A DNA stretch of 15,857 bases from an uncultured Clostridia bacterium (GTDB taxonomy: Bacteria; Bacillota; Clostridia; UBA1381). The position numbers were made by a program, and so were the translations under genes. Where the stretch lies: contig CAKSPN010000024.1 in NCBI GenBank assembly GCA_934481375.1, positions 1-15,857 on the forward strand. Reading direction: 5' to 3'. The notes under the pieces are model-generated. The model ran no database searches. It was not told the origin of the DNA and saw nothing but the letters and a program-made list of their open reading frames with translations. Positions 1 to 8,172 of this stretch are shown in pieces (position 1 is the first letter of the stretch; every line of letters starts with the position of its first letter).

Positions 1-981
1 TTTTCTATGCTCTTCATCCTGTACCGACTTAGCGTTAATCAATGCGCTGTATCCGGTATTATAAAGCTGTTTATAACGATTATTTTCATCTGCCACGGGT
101 ATAGGAGCAACTCCCCAGTCAAACTTTGCCGGGAATTGATCATTAAATACCCCTACATCCCACGAAACAGAAAATTTCATTCCTATATTACCTTCTGCAA
201 AGCGTGCACGAGCGGCGTCATTATCCAATCCGTCGGCTCCGGGATAACAAGTTTCATCGTTCTTTATTCCCATAACTGTTTCAAGCATCGGTCTAAGCGC
301 CTCAAAATCATACTTACCACTTACAGGATCATACTGCAATCTGCCTGAGCTTGGCATACTGTTATTAGAAATATCTACCCAATAAAATGACGCCCACTTG
401 GCAGGGAATATTATCCCAAATTGCCTTTTGCTCTTGTCGGTAAGCTTGCTTGCGCATTCTCTAAGCTCTTTAAGCGTCTTAGGCGGCTTTGCCTCACCGT
501 TCTCGTCCACAATTCCGGCAGCCTTAAACATATCTTTGTTGTATATAAGTCCCTGTGTATTTGTACAGTGTGCTAAACAGTAGTGCTTTCCTGCCACACC
601 ATTTGAGGCTTCTAAATAAAACGGATACTTTTCCAAAAGTTCTTTAGCCTCGGGAATGTCTTCTAAAGCTGCGACGTCTCCGTTATCCGCCAATTTTAAT
701 ACATTTCCTCCGAAGAATATGTCAGGCGCCTGATCACTCGCTAATGCAAGCTCGATCTGCTGACTCATATCGCCCTCTTTTACAACATAATCAAAAAAGA
801 TGTTGTTTTCTTTACCAATTGTGTTATTAAATTCACTTACAAGTTTCTCAACCACACTTTTAGAGCTGGTACCTCCCGTCCACATTGTAATGGTAGTTAC
901 ATCATTACTGGCTTTTTTATTGCATCCTGCCATTGTAACAAGCATTGTAGCCGCCATAATTCCGCTGAAAATTTTTTTCAT
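1..981 (-). CDS. ABC transporter sugar-binding lipoprotein (SBP family 1), 3' end off window
   Basis: The frame stays open for 327 codons from the ATG at 981-979 to the left window edge, so the C-terminus is missing; family members are usually a little over 400 residues. The start has an AGGAAG site 7 bases upstream. The N-terminus is a lipoprotein signal: basic start, hydrophobic core and a lipobox-like M-A-G-C with Cys20. The mature part then has the usual bacterial solute-binding pattern: T-x-T-M-W near residue 32, then a D-I-F-F-G segment, then a Q-G-L-I-Y-N-K hinge segment followed by M-F-K-A-A-G. The family captures oligosaccharides outside the membrane and passes them to two permeases, usually of the CUT1 type. 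The gene starts 18 bases after the SLH-like gene at 1000-3720, so it is probably co-transcribed with the hydrolases and would import their products. Permease genes may follow off the left edge. The substrate cannot be read from sequence. Confidence 0.93.
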   Translation of the reverse strand, partial: MKKIFSGIMAATMLVTMAGCNKKASNDVTTITMWTGGTSSKSVVEKLVSEFNNTIGKENNIFFDYVVKEGDMSQQIELALASDQAPDIFFGGNVLKLADNGDVAALEDIPEAKELLEKYPFYLEASNGVAGKHYCLAHCTNTQGLIYNKDMFKAAGIVDENGEAKPPKTLKELRECASKLTDKSKRQFGIIFPAKWASFYWVDISNNSMPSSGRLQYDPVSGKYDFEALRPMLETVMGIKNDETCYPGADGLDNDAARARFAEGNIGMKFSVSWDVGVFNDQFPAKFDWGVAPIPVADENNRYKQLYNTGYSALINAKSVQDEEHRK

Positions 982-999
982 TTTTATACTTCCTTTCTG

Positions 1000-3720
1000 T
1001 TATTTGTTATAGATTACTATCCGATTTGGGGTTCTGTTTGTAGAATATATAAATACATTTGAACAATCACCTCCGTATGAAAGATATGTTTTTATATCTC
1101 CGACAGTTGCCTGCCTTATTTCTGTTCTGCCGGAAGAGATATCATACACATATGTTTTAACTGTTCCTTCTACATTTTTTGCCTCTATTGCTTGATACAC
1201 CTCGGCATTATCAATGCTAGCGCCCAGTGATTTCTCAATAAATCTTATATAATTACCGCTGCTGTCATAGGGTATTCCTATAGTTACTTTTGCCTGCACA
1301 CGTGATGATATATATTCGTATTTCTGATAACCGTTTGTTTCGTAATCATACAGCTTTGAAACGTACATACCATCTCCATGCGAATTGCGGAATACCCGTA
1401 TAATATCTCCGGAATTTAATGTTATTGGATTACCCGTATCATAATCATATATATTCATTGAATTCATACGCACCTTCTCGGGCATATAGTTTTTTAAATC
1501 CCCCGAAAGAGGATAGCCTTCAAAGGCTGCAACATCTTCTTCACTGTCGCTTAATTCCGTATATATATCTCCTACAATATATGTATCTGCCCTATCCAAA
1601 CCGGATGCCGGCGTGATTTCATCATAATATACACACATAACATCTGAAGCCAAAGCTTTATCCTCCAATGAAAATCCGTCTGCATAATAATAATGATACA
1701 ATTTCAGATCGTTTCTTGTTCCCACTGTTATATTATCGCCGCAATTATCCATAGCCTGTTTGTCAAACGGAACAAATAAAATAACAGTATTTTCATCATA
1801 ATTTATACACAAATCTTTAAATGATGAACATAGCATCGACAAATCATCGGCACATACCATTGCATCACTGCGGTCTTTGCCTGTTTCAAGCCTTGTAAAT
1901 GATAAAGTATTTGCTTTCCTCTCAGAAGACGCTGCATTTATCTCTTTCAAATCACCATTTTTATCAGTCTTATATGACACCAGATTAAATTCCAGCGGTT
2001 TGAAATTGTAAGAAGAAATATTTATGCTCGCTGAATTCACTTTCATTCTCTGAGCGCCTTTTAAATCTAATTTACGCACTCGCTTAGAAATCTTTACTTC
2101 TTCAACATTTGTTTCTCCGCCATCTTCCTCCGAACTTTTTTCTACCGGTTCTTCATAATCTTCATATGTATATATTGTAAAATATACATTTCCATCTCCG
2201 GCATTATAGTATGAATTAGTTACATAACCAACCTGCAAGTTACTGTTATCCGGTTCAAGATATGCCACTTTTCCTTTTATATCCGTGTAATATGTATATC
2301 TTAAGCCGCATTTAACGCTCTCGATAAGCTTGCTTTGAACGGAAGAATTTGCAATGTCATATGATTTGCTTCCTACATCCACGCTTTTTTTATCTGATTT
2401 TGAAGTAACCACTCCTGAGAAGTTGTCCGTTAATACTGTTATATTAATAAACTTTTCTTCTCCCAAGCTTTCCTTAACAGATAAAACATTTTTATCTTCC
2501 AGTTCTGAAAAGCTCATCTTTTTTCCTTCTTGATTATGTATCTTAACCGTATTCTTCCCGCCGTCTGAATTAAAGTTAGACCCAGTATACTTGTCTGCTA
2601 TATATCCGTCCTCTATCATTCCTGAAAATATATAATTCTGATACATTTCAACATACATGGTGTCATACTTGGAATCATTATTATAGTCTATAAATTTAAT
2701 TTTATCTATGTTTAAATTCCCCACATGACTGATGCTTTTTTTGATTAAATCATATACTTCTTCATTATCTTCCGAAAACTTAAAATTATATATAACGCTT
2801 ATATCTTTGGGGATACTTAACTTATTTAGCTTCTTTGTATTCCCGGCAGTATATCTCATTGAACGGGTTGCCGTATCAAACTCGTCAATATCATCTCCGT
2901 CAATTTCCAAAACATCAAGATTGTTTGCTATTCCCAGTCTTAAAACACTGCACACATCGTTTTCCTGTTTGTAAAGTATTTTTACCTTATATCCGATATA
3001 TTCCATGAAATCATCTATGTTATCCATTTCACAAATATATTTATTTTTCCCGGAGTCTTCAACAACAAACTTATTGTCTCCCACGCCGTCTATGCCCGTT
3101 AAAGACGTTATAGGATTTGCGGTTAATTTACCCTCAACAGAATAAATATGACGTTTGGACAACAGCGTTTCGCCGCCTTTTGCAGTAGTCACTTTTTCAT
3201 CTTTTATCATCATGGGAGTATTTATCATATTATACGCAAGTACGGCAATATCACGTTTTGACGCTTCCCCGTACAACCGCTCAAGTCCGTCTGACAAACC
3301 GATATTGGCAGCCGTACTTATATATCCATCCGGATAACCTCCGCTTTTGCTTATAATCGAATCATCATATCCGATAGTTCTCAAGGCCATTGCAATTGCT
3401 TCAGGGTATGTTATGGGATCATTTTCCCGAACGTCGCCGTCGGCGCTGATAATTTTTAATTTACGAGCGTAATCAATAAATTCAAAATCATCTTTTGCTG
3501 TATCGTTTGATAAACTGTAAGCCTTTACACAGAGCCTCAAAAAATCCATTCTGGAAACGCTCTCGCCCATTTCGTCATATGAGGAATTCAGAATTCCAAT
3601 AGCTTGCAAAGTATCCCTTGCTTCAATATATTCATTATCCTCTGTGGCAAACGATATATTGAAAAAACATCCTGCCGATAATATCAGCAATGTTAAAAAC
3701 AGTATTGCTGTCTTTTTCAA
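1000..3720 (-). CDS. Secreted protein with degenerate SLH-like N-terminus, paralogue A, function unknown
   Basis: About 906 residues from a TTG start at 3720-3718. The frame is open further up to a GTG at 3741, but only the TTG has a well-spaced ribosome site (AGAAAGGA, 9 bases away). The N-terminus is a signal sequence containing L-S-A-G-C (possible lipobox) and, a few residues later, S-F-A (possible signal peptidase I site); which is used is unclear. Residues of roughly 30-170 hold three weak SLH-like repeats, for example D-F-L-R-L-C-V-K-A and Y-N-M-I-N-T. The rest is unrecognised. It has a D-x-N-x-D-S-K-Y-D acidic loop near residue 345, a low-complexity acidic stretch near residues 515-545 and a C-terminal G-G-D-C-S-N-V-F-I-Y motif. 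It matches the protein at 3767-6376 along nearly its whole length. It is probably a cell-surface, wall-associated protein; a binding or scaffold role is inferred. No catalytic motif was found. Confidence 0.85.
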   Translation of the reverse strand: MKKTAILFLTLLILSAGCFFNISFATEDNEYIEARDTLQAIGILNSSYDEMGESVSRMDFLRLCVKAYSLSNDTAKDDFEFIDYARKLKIISADGDVRENDPITYPEAIAMALRTIGYDDSIISKSGGYPDGYISTAANIGLSDGLERLYGEASKRDIAVLAYNMINTPMMIKDEKVTTAKGGETLLSKRHIYSVEGKLTANPITSLTGIDGVGDNKFVVEDSGKNKYICEMDNIDDFMEYIGYKVKILYKQENDVCSVLRLGIANNLDVLEIDGDDIDEFDTATRSMRYTAGNTKKLNKLSIPKDISVIYNFKFSEDNEEVYDLIKKSISHVGNLNIDKIKFIDYNNDSKYDTMYVEMYQNYIFSGMIEDGYIADKYTGSNFNSDGGKNTVKIHNQEGKKMSFSELEDKNVLSVKESLGEEKFINITVLTDNFSGVVTSKSDKKSVDVGSKSYDIANSSVQSKLIESVKCGLRYTYYTDIKGKVAYLEPDNSNLQVGYVTNSYYNAGDGNVYFTIYTYEDYEEPVEKSSEEDGGETNVEEVKISKRVRKLDLKGAQRMKVNSASINISSYNFKPLEFNLVSYKTDKNGDLKEINAASSERKANTLSFTRLETGKDRSDAMVCADDLSMLCSSFKDLCINYDENTVILFVPFDKQAMDNCGDNITVGTRNDLKLYHYYYADGFSLEDKALASDVMCVYYDEITPASGLDRADTYIVGDIYTELSDSEEDVAAFEGYPLSGDLKNYMPEKVRMNSMNIYDYDTGNPITLNSGDIIRVFRNSHGDGMYVSKLYDYETNGYQKYEYISSRVQAKVTIGIPYDSSGNYIRFIEKSLGASIDNAEVYQAIEAKNVEGTVKTYVYDISSGRTEIRQATVGDIKTYLSYGGDCSNVFIYSTNRTPNRIVIYNK

Positions 3721-3729
3721 TAAGATCAT

Positions 3730-3738
3730 TCCTTTCTT
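3730..3738 (-). promoter_or_regulatory. Ribosome binding site that favours a TTG start for the 1000-3720 gene
   Basis: On the minus strand this reads AAGAAAGGA. It lies 9 bases before the TTG at 3720-3718 but directly abuts the ATG at 3729-3727 and lies inside the frame of the upstream GTG at 3741-3739. The GTG itself is preceded by an A/T-rich run with no purine Shine-Dalgarno. Starting at TTG gives a compact M-K-K signal peptide. This is inference from spacing only. Confidence 0.6.
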
Positions 3739-3766
3739 CACAAAATTTTTAAAGATTTGTATGTTC

Positions 3767-6376
3767 TCATTCTATTATATAAACAGCCCTTGCAGCTCCG
3801 CTCTGACCAAATATAAACACTTTTGAACATTCATCTCCGAAGCTCCTATAATCTTTTAATGCGCTTTTATCGGTTAATTCCGCTTTCTTTTTTTCGGAAT
3901 TATATTTAAGAAAGCGTGATGGAAGTGTATAAATTTCAATATTCTCCGTCTGCATGTTTTTACTTTGTTCCACAACCGCCATTTTATCGTCTTCTACCGC
4001 ATATACTTTACCTAAAAACGCATATCGTTCTCTTCTCAGAGCATATTTAAAGTCTCCGTAAGTGTCACGCTCGTAATCATATAGCTTTCTGAAACTTACT
4101 GCGTTTCCGTTCCTGTCAAGGAATACCTGCACTATATCTCCGGAATTAATATCCTTTTCTCTTTTAGTCAGATAATCTAATGTTTTCTCGCTTGCAAAGG
4201 TCGCAATACTCTCTGTTTGAGATACCGGCATAAGATTCATTCCCCACAAAGCGGCTCCGGTCACTCCGTCTTTATTTAGTGATTGTCCCGTTTCTTCTAC
4301 GGCATATATAGATTGCATATATGTAGAATATATATTACCTGTCATTTCCGTATTTACTGTCACTTTATCTGTATAGTAAACACATACAATATCTGCAGTA
4401 TATTTCGAGTCATCCAAAACAAACGCATCTGTATAGTAATCGCCCTGATACAATTCTTTATAATGGTATCTTGCCGCTTCATATAAATCGGCATCGTATG
4501 CCTTTTTATTCAGCGGCAGGAACAAAAACTGCGTTTCTTTATCAGCCAAGAAGCTTTCTCCCAAATTAGCGCTGAGAAACTGCATACCCGTTAAAACATA
4601 ATTTCTCACTTGCTTCTTTTTGTTATTTGAATTCATATATAACAATTTATTTGCGCTTGAATCAGTTCCCGGCAACTGAATATATGATATTTCACCCTTT
4701 GAGTTTGTCTTATAATACAACAGCTCAAATAATATTGAGTCAAAGTCAAAGTCCGCATCAACCGTTACTCCGTTCACCTTAAGTTTATCTGATAAACGCA
4801 TTTTGGTAAGCTCCATTGAAGAATTGGTATCATATACACTGGGTATGTATGCATACGCATAGCATTTGCCATCATTTTCGGCATATGCTTTTACCAAATA
4901 AGCGACACTTGTTATCTGACAATCCGCCGTACATTCTGCAATTGTTTTTTTAAAGTCTAGCTTTACCGTATACTTTTCGCCTACTTTAACCTTATCTTTT
5001 AATTTCGGATCAAGTATATATTCTTTTCCGTCAATCCGCACTTTACTTCCGGATTGATACGTGATTACGCCTTCTTCCGAATCTTTTGACTGCACGAATG
5101 TCATTATCTTTTTACCCGAAAACATACTCTCGCTTACAGATAAAATACTCAATGGCATTATGTCCGATATGGTTATTGGATTTTTGTCGGCGTCATAGAA
5201 ATAATTTTCCGTTTCTGTTCCATTCTCAGGATTAAGTTTATAAACATTATTGCCCTTACACACTATGTCTTCATTATTAATAATTTCCTGAACTGTTGTA
5301 TTGGAATAAATGTTAATAAATGCAAGCTCATATTTACCGTCATTGTTATTATCCACAACTCTTATTGTATCAATTATCTCTGACGCATTGTTGCCATTCA
5401 ATATATTTTCAATTTTTTCATAAACAAAATCATTATCATCGGTTACATGCGAATTGTATATGACATTTATACTTTTGGCAAAATCAATTTTTTGAGTTTT
5501 GCCTTTTTCATCATCGTATTTAACAGTCCTGCTTGATTTATTAAATCCCGTTATCTCGCTTCCGACAACCGTTATAATATTATTGGTTCTGTCCTTTATG
5601 TATACGCTCTCAAGGCAGTCGTCACCTTCCTTATAGAAAAGTTCAACGCTCATTCCCAATTTTTCGTTTGCCGTATCAATCTTATCGGAAGTGCAGATAT
5701 ACCTCACACCTTTAGAATCCTGCAAAGCAAACTCATTTTTATTCAGCTTGCTTTCACCATCAACCATAGTGACGCTTGTTCCGACAATAACGCCCCTTTT
5801 GCTGAAAATCTTAAGCGCTGTTTCCGCTAAAGTGCTTTGAGATATTGAATAAGATTTTTCTGACGCATCATACTCCACAACCGAAGAATCAAGCATATTA
5901 TTTACAAGAAGTACCGCACCGTATTTAGTTACATTACCGGATACATAGTTTATACCGGATAATAAATCCGCATTATTTGACTTTACTGTTGCTTCGTTAT
6001 AACCAAGAACTCTCAGAGCAATATCAACAGCCGTATTATATTCTACGGAGGCCTCTAAAGAAGAGTCTGCCGACACAAGATTGCCTGCATAATCCATTAT
6101 ATTATATGTACCTTCAGCATCTCCGCCAAACGGTTCATTGCGAAGCAACCCACCCGCTCTGACGCACATATCCAAAAAATCCGATAATGCAATTTCGGAG
6201 TTATATTCTTCAACGCTTGCCGATTTTATAATTCCGAACGAGTATAATTTGTTAAGAGAATCTTCATATTGGCTGAGATTTATCTTTTCCGTTTTATCGG
6301 CAGCCCATACCGAGTTCCCTGTCACAACAACTATGACCGATAAAATCATACACAATATTTTTTTTATCTTATACAT
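3767..6376 (-). CDS. Secreted protein with degenerate SLH-like N-terminus, paralogue B, function unknown
   Basis: 869 residues, ATG start with AAGGGGA 8 bases upstream, 19 bases after the SLH gene at 6396-8168. A signal peptide is likely cleaved after V-W-A (residue 25). Residues of roughly 32-172 hold three SLH-like segments in which the helices are recognisable (L-S-D-F-L-D-M-C-V-R-A; A-V-L-L-V-N-N-M-L) but the classical wall-binding signature is eroded. The remaining 700 residues are not a family I can name. An acidic loop D-N-N-N-D-G-K-Y-E at residues 342-350 resembles a calcium loop of surface beta-repeat proteins. Later motifs are N-S-G-D-I-V-Q-V-F and K-L-Y-D-Y-E, and a C-terminal F-G-D-E-C-S-K-V-F-I-F. 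All recur in order in the next gene. A cell-surface location is well supported by the signal and SLH features; anchoring of glycan or enzyme is only inferred. Confidence 0.87.
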   Translation of the reverse strand: MYKIKKILCMILSVIVVVTGNSVWAADKTEKINLSQYEDSLNKLYSFGIIKSASVEEYNSEIALSDFLDMCVRAGGLLRNEPFGGDAEGTYNIMDYAGNLVSADSSLEASVEYNTAVDIALRVLGYNEATVKSNNADLLSGINYVSGNVTKYGAVLLVNNMLDSSVVEYDASEKSYSISQSTLAETALKIFSKRGVIVGTSVTMVDGESKLNKNEFALQDSKGVRYICTSDKIDTANEKLGMSVELFYKEGDDCLESVYIKDRTNNIITVVGSEITGFNKSSRTVKYDDEKGKTQKIDFAKSINVIYNSHVTDDNDFVYEKIENILNGNNASEIIDTIRVVDNNNDGKYELAFINIYSNTTVQEIINNEDIVCKGNNVYKLNPENGTETENYFYDADKNPITISDIMPLSILSVSESMFSGKKIMTFVQSKDSEEGVITYQSGSKVRIDGKEYILDPKLKDKVKVGEKYTVKLDFKKTIAECTADCQITSVAYLVKAYAENDGKCYAYAYIPSVYDTNSSMELTKMRLSDKLKVNGVTVDADFDFDSILFELLYYKTNSKGEISYIQLPGTDSSANKLLYMNSNNKKKQVRNYVLTGMQFLSANLGESFLADKETQFLFLPLNKKAYDADLYEAARYHYKELYQGDYYTDAFVLDDSKYTADIVCVYYTDKVTVNTEMTGNIYSTYMQSIYAVEETGQSLNKDGVTGAALWGMNLMPVSQTESIATFASEKTLDYLTKREKDINSGDIVQVFLDRNGNAVSFRKLYDYERDTYGDFKYALRRERYAFLGKVYAVEDDKMAVVEQSKNMQTENIEIYTLPSRFLKYNSEKKKAELTDKSALKDYRSFGDECSKVFIFGQSGAARAVYIIE

Positions 6377-6395
6377 ATAGTTTATCCCCTTATAC

Positions 6396-8168
6396 TTATG
6401 CTTTATAATTTATTGCGTTATAAATAATAACTGCTGCCTGAGCTCTGGTTGCAAATGACTTTGCTTCAAAATTATTATTGTCTGCTCCGTTTATAACACC
6501 CGAGTTATAGAGTTTGTACACACTTTCAAGCGCATAATCAGAGATCATTGCATCATCATTAAACTTGAAATCAGCATCCGCATTTCTCAGACCTTTGTTT
6601 TTTACATTCATAGCATTGCAAACAATAACTGCCATATCCTGACGTGTAATGTTTTTTCCAACGCCAAACTCCTCTTCACTTATGCCATTTACAACTTCGT
6701 TGCAAAATGCCGCCTTTACATATTCATAAAACCAATCTTCCTCTTTTACATCGTTAAATTTGTTTTCCTTGTCATTGCTGACCAATCCAAAAGCTACTAC
6801 AACCATTTTTACAAATTCTTCTCGAGATACATTTCTGTCAGGATTAAATTTTTTGTCGTCAGGCTTTGATATTACCCCTATTTGCATCAGATTTTTTATC
6901 TGATTTGCAGCCCAAGAATGATTTTTTATATCTTCAAAATAATTATCGCCTGAGTTTGCTTCTCCGGAATTATTATTCTGAATTGGGTTTACCGCAACTG
7001 TTGTGGTATTCCCTCTCTTTATTGTGCCTCCGCCTCCCGGACTTACATTATCATAGTTCGGTGTTCCGGGCTGTTTATATTCATTTACCAGTTTGTTTGT
7101 ATATTCCGAAAGTTCGCTTGTTCCGGCATATGTCCGGCTGAATATAGCAGAATAAACGCTCTGTATATCTCCGATTGCATCTAATTTGGTAAAATTCAAA
7201 CCGCTTAAAACATCTTGATGATACTTCAAAACATCTTTTACCTTTTTCCACGTTCCCAATTTTGCAAACTTGTAATTGATTTCTGAAATAGCTACTGCAT
7301 CATTTAATTCAACAGCGCTATAAAAACCTCTTTCCAATGCGTCTGCATAAATATCTGACTTATTGCCCGAGAGCTCGGCATTAAGCGCTTTCACTGTTGA
7401 CAAATCTTTCATTGTATTATATATCTTATTTACATTCTCCGAATATGTCTCCGGGATTGTATTTAAGGTATTCTCCATAATATCGGACAGCATATTTGCA
7501 TCTTTATGCTCACATACATATGCAATCAATTCATTCTCAACAAAGCGCTCGTCAAATGCATTAATTTTTTCTTTTGTGTCTGTCAGCTTAAACATTTCTT
7601 TCTGCGCTAAGAGATTCTTTGCTGTTCTTAATTTACCGTCATTCGATAAAAGCTTATAAAAAGACATATCAATTCCGAGAGCCGGATTTTTCTCCTCTGA
7701 ATCCAATAGGTTTTTCACTTCTGCAGGATCTGTGGAGGCAATCACCTTGTTTATAACTTCCAGCCATTTTTCGTCTGTACTGATCAAAAAAATATCACTA
7801 CTGTATGGTTCGGAATTACCAACCGATACAATCGCCTTACAAACTCCCTCGCCTTCATATTCAAATAAACCTGTATTGTATTTACCGGCTTCATCTGTTT
7901 TTACAGTCTTTAGACAATATATCGAATCTGTGTTTCCGCTTTTTCCGGTTTCAAAATCAATTTCATCAAATGATGGTAAGTCTTCTGTGTTTGTTACAAT
8001 AACAGAAACAATCTTATAGGCGTTTTGAGTTCCAAGATCTCCTGAAATACTGATACTTTTTTCACTCTTATTTACATAAACATCTACTTCTTTTGCTTCG
8101 GCAGATATACCTGCCATAACAGCGGAGCAAACCGCCAATACGCATATTGCAAATTTTTTTATACTCAT
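6396..8168 (-). CDS. SLH-domain cell-surface anchor protein
   Basis: 590 residues. A signal peptide is probably cleaved after A-E-A (residues 23-25). Then comes a beta-rich segment of about 110 residues starting S-I-S-I-S-G-D-L-G, which looks like a small Ig-like domain common in clostridial surface proteins. Next is a helical region (roughly 135-365) with repeated Asn/Lys-rich helices, then a Gly/Asn/Thr-rich linker (about 366-410), then three SLH repeats at about 411-470, 471-535 and 536-590. The repeats show the usual F-x-D-I/V...W-A and S-R-E-E-F-V, T-R-Q-D-M-A, T-R-A-Q-A-A helices. SLH triplets bind pyruvylated secondary wall polymers, so this protein should sit on the wall with its N-terminal part outward. 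No catalytic, cohesin or dockerin domain is visible. It starts 4 bases after the preceding stop, with GGGGGAAA inside the end of that gene as the ribosome site, which suggests coupled translation. Confidence 0.93.
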   Translation of the reverse strand: MSIKKFAICVLAVCSAVMAGISAEAKEVDVYVNKSEKSISISGDLGTQNAYKIVSVIVTNTEDLPSFDEIDFETGKSGNTDSIYCLKTVKTDEAGKYNTGLFEYEGEGVCKAIVSVGNSEPYSSDIFLISTDEKWLEVINKVIASTDPAEVKNLLDSEEKNPALGIDMSFYKLLSNDGKLRTAKNLLAQKEMFKLTDTKEKINAFDERFVENELIAYVCEHKDANMLSDIMENTLNTIPETYSENVNKIYNTMKDLSTVKALNAELSGNKSDIYADALERGFYSAVELNDAVAISEINYKFAKLGTWKKVKDVLKYHQDVLSGLNFTKLDAIGDIQSVYSAIFSRTYAGTSELSEYTNKLVNEYKQPGTPNYDNVSPGGGGTIKRGNTTTVAVNPIQNNNSGEANSGDNYFEDIKNHSWAANQIKNLMQIGVISKPDDKKFNPDRNVSREEFVKMVVVAFGLVSNDKENKFNDVKEEDWFYEYVKAAFCNEVVNGISEEEFGVGKNITRQDMAVIVCNAMNVKNKGLRNADADFKFNDDAMISDYALESVYKLYNSGVINGADNNNFEAKSFATRAQAAVIIYNAINYKA

Positions 8169-8172
8169 ATAC

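Noticed and set aside
5326..5353. D-N-N-N-D-G loop as a dockerin, suggesting a cellulosome
   Set aside because: Only one loop is present, the 12-residue spacing of dockerin calcium ligands is not met, and no cohesin is visible in any gene.
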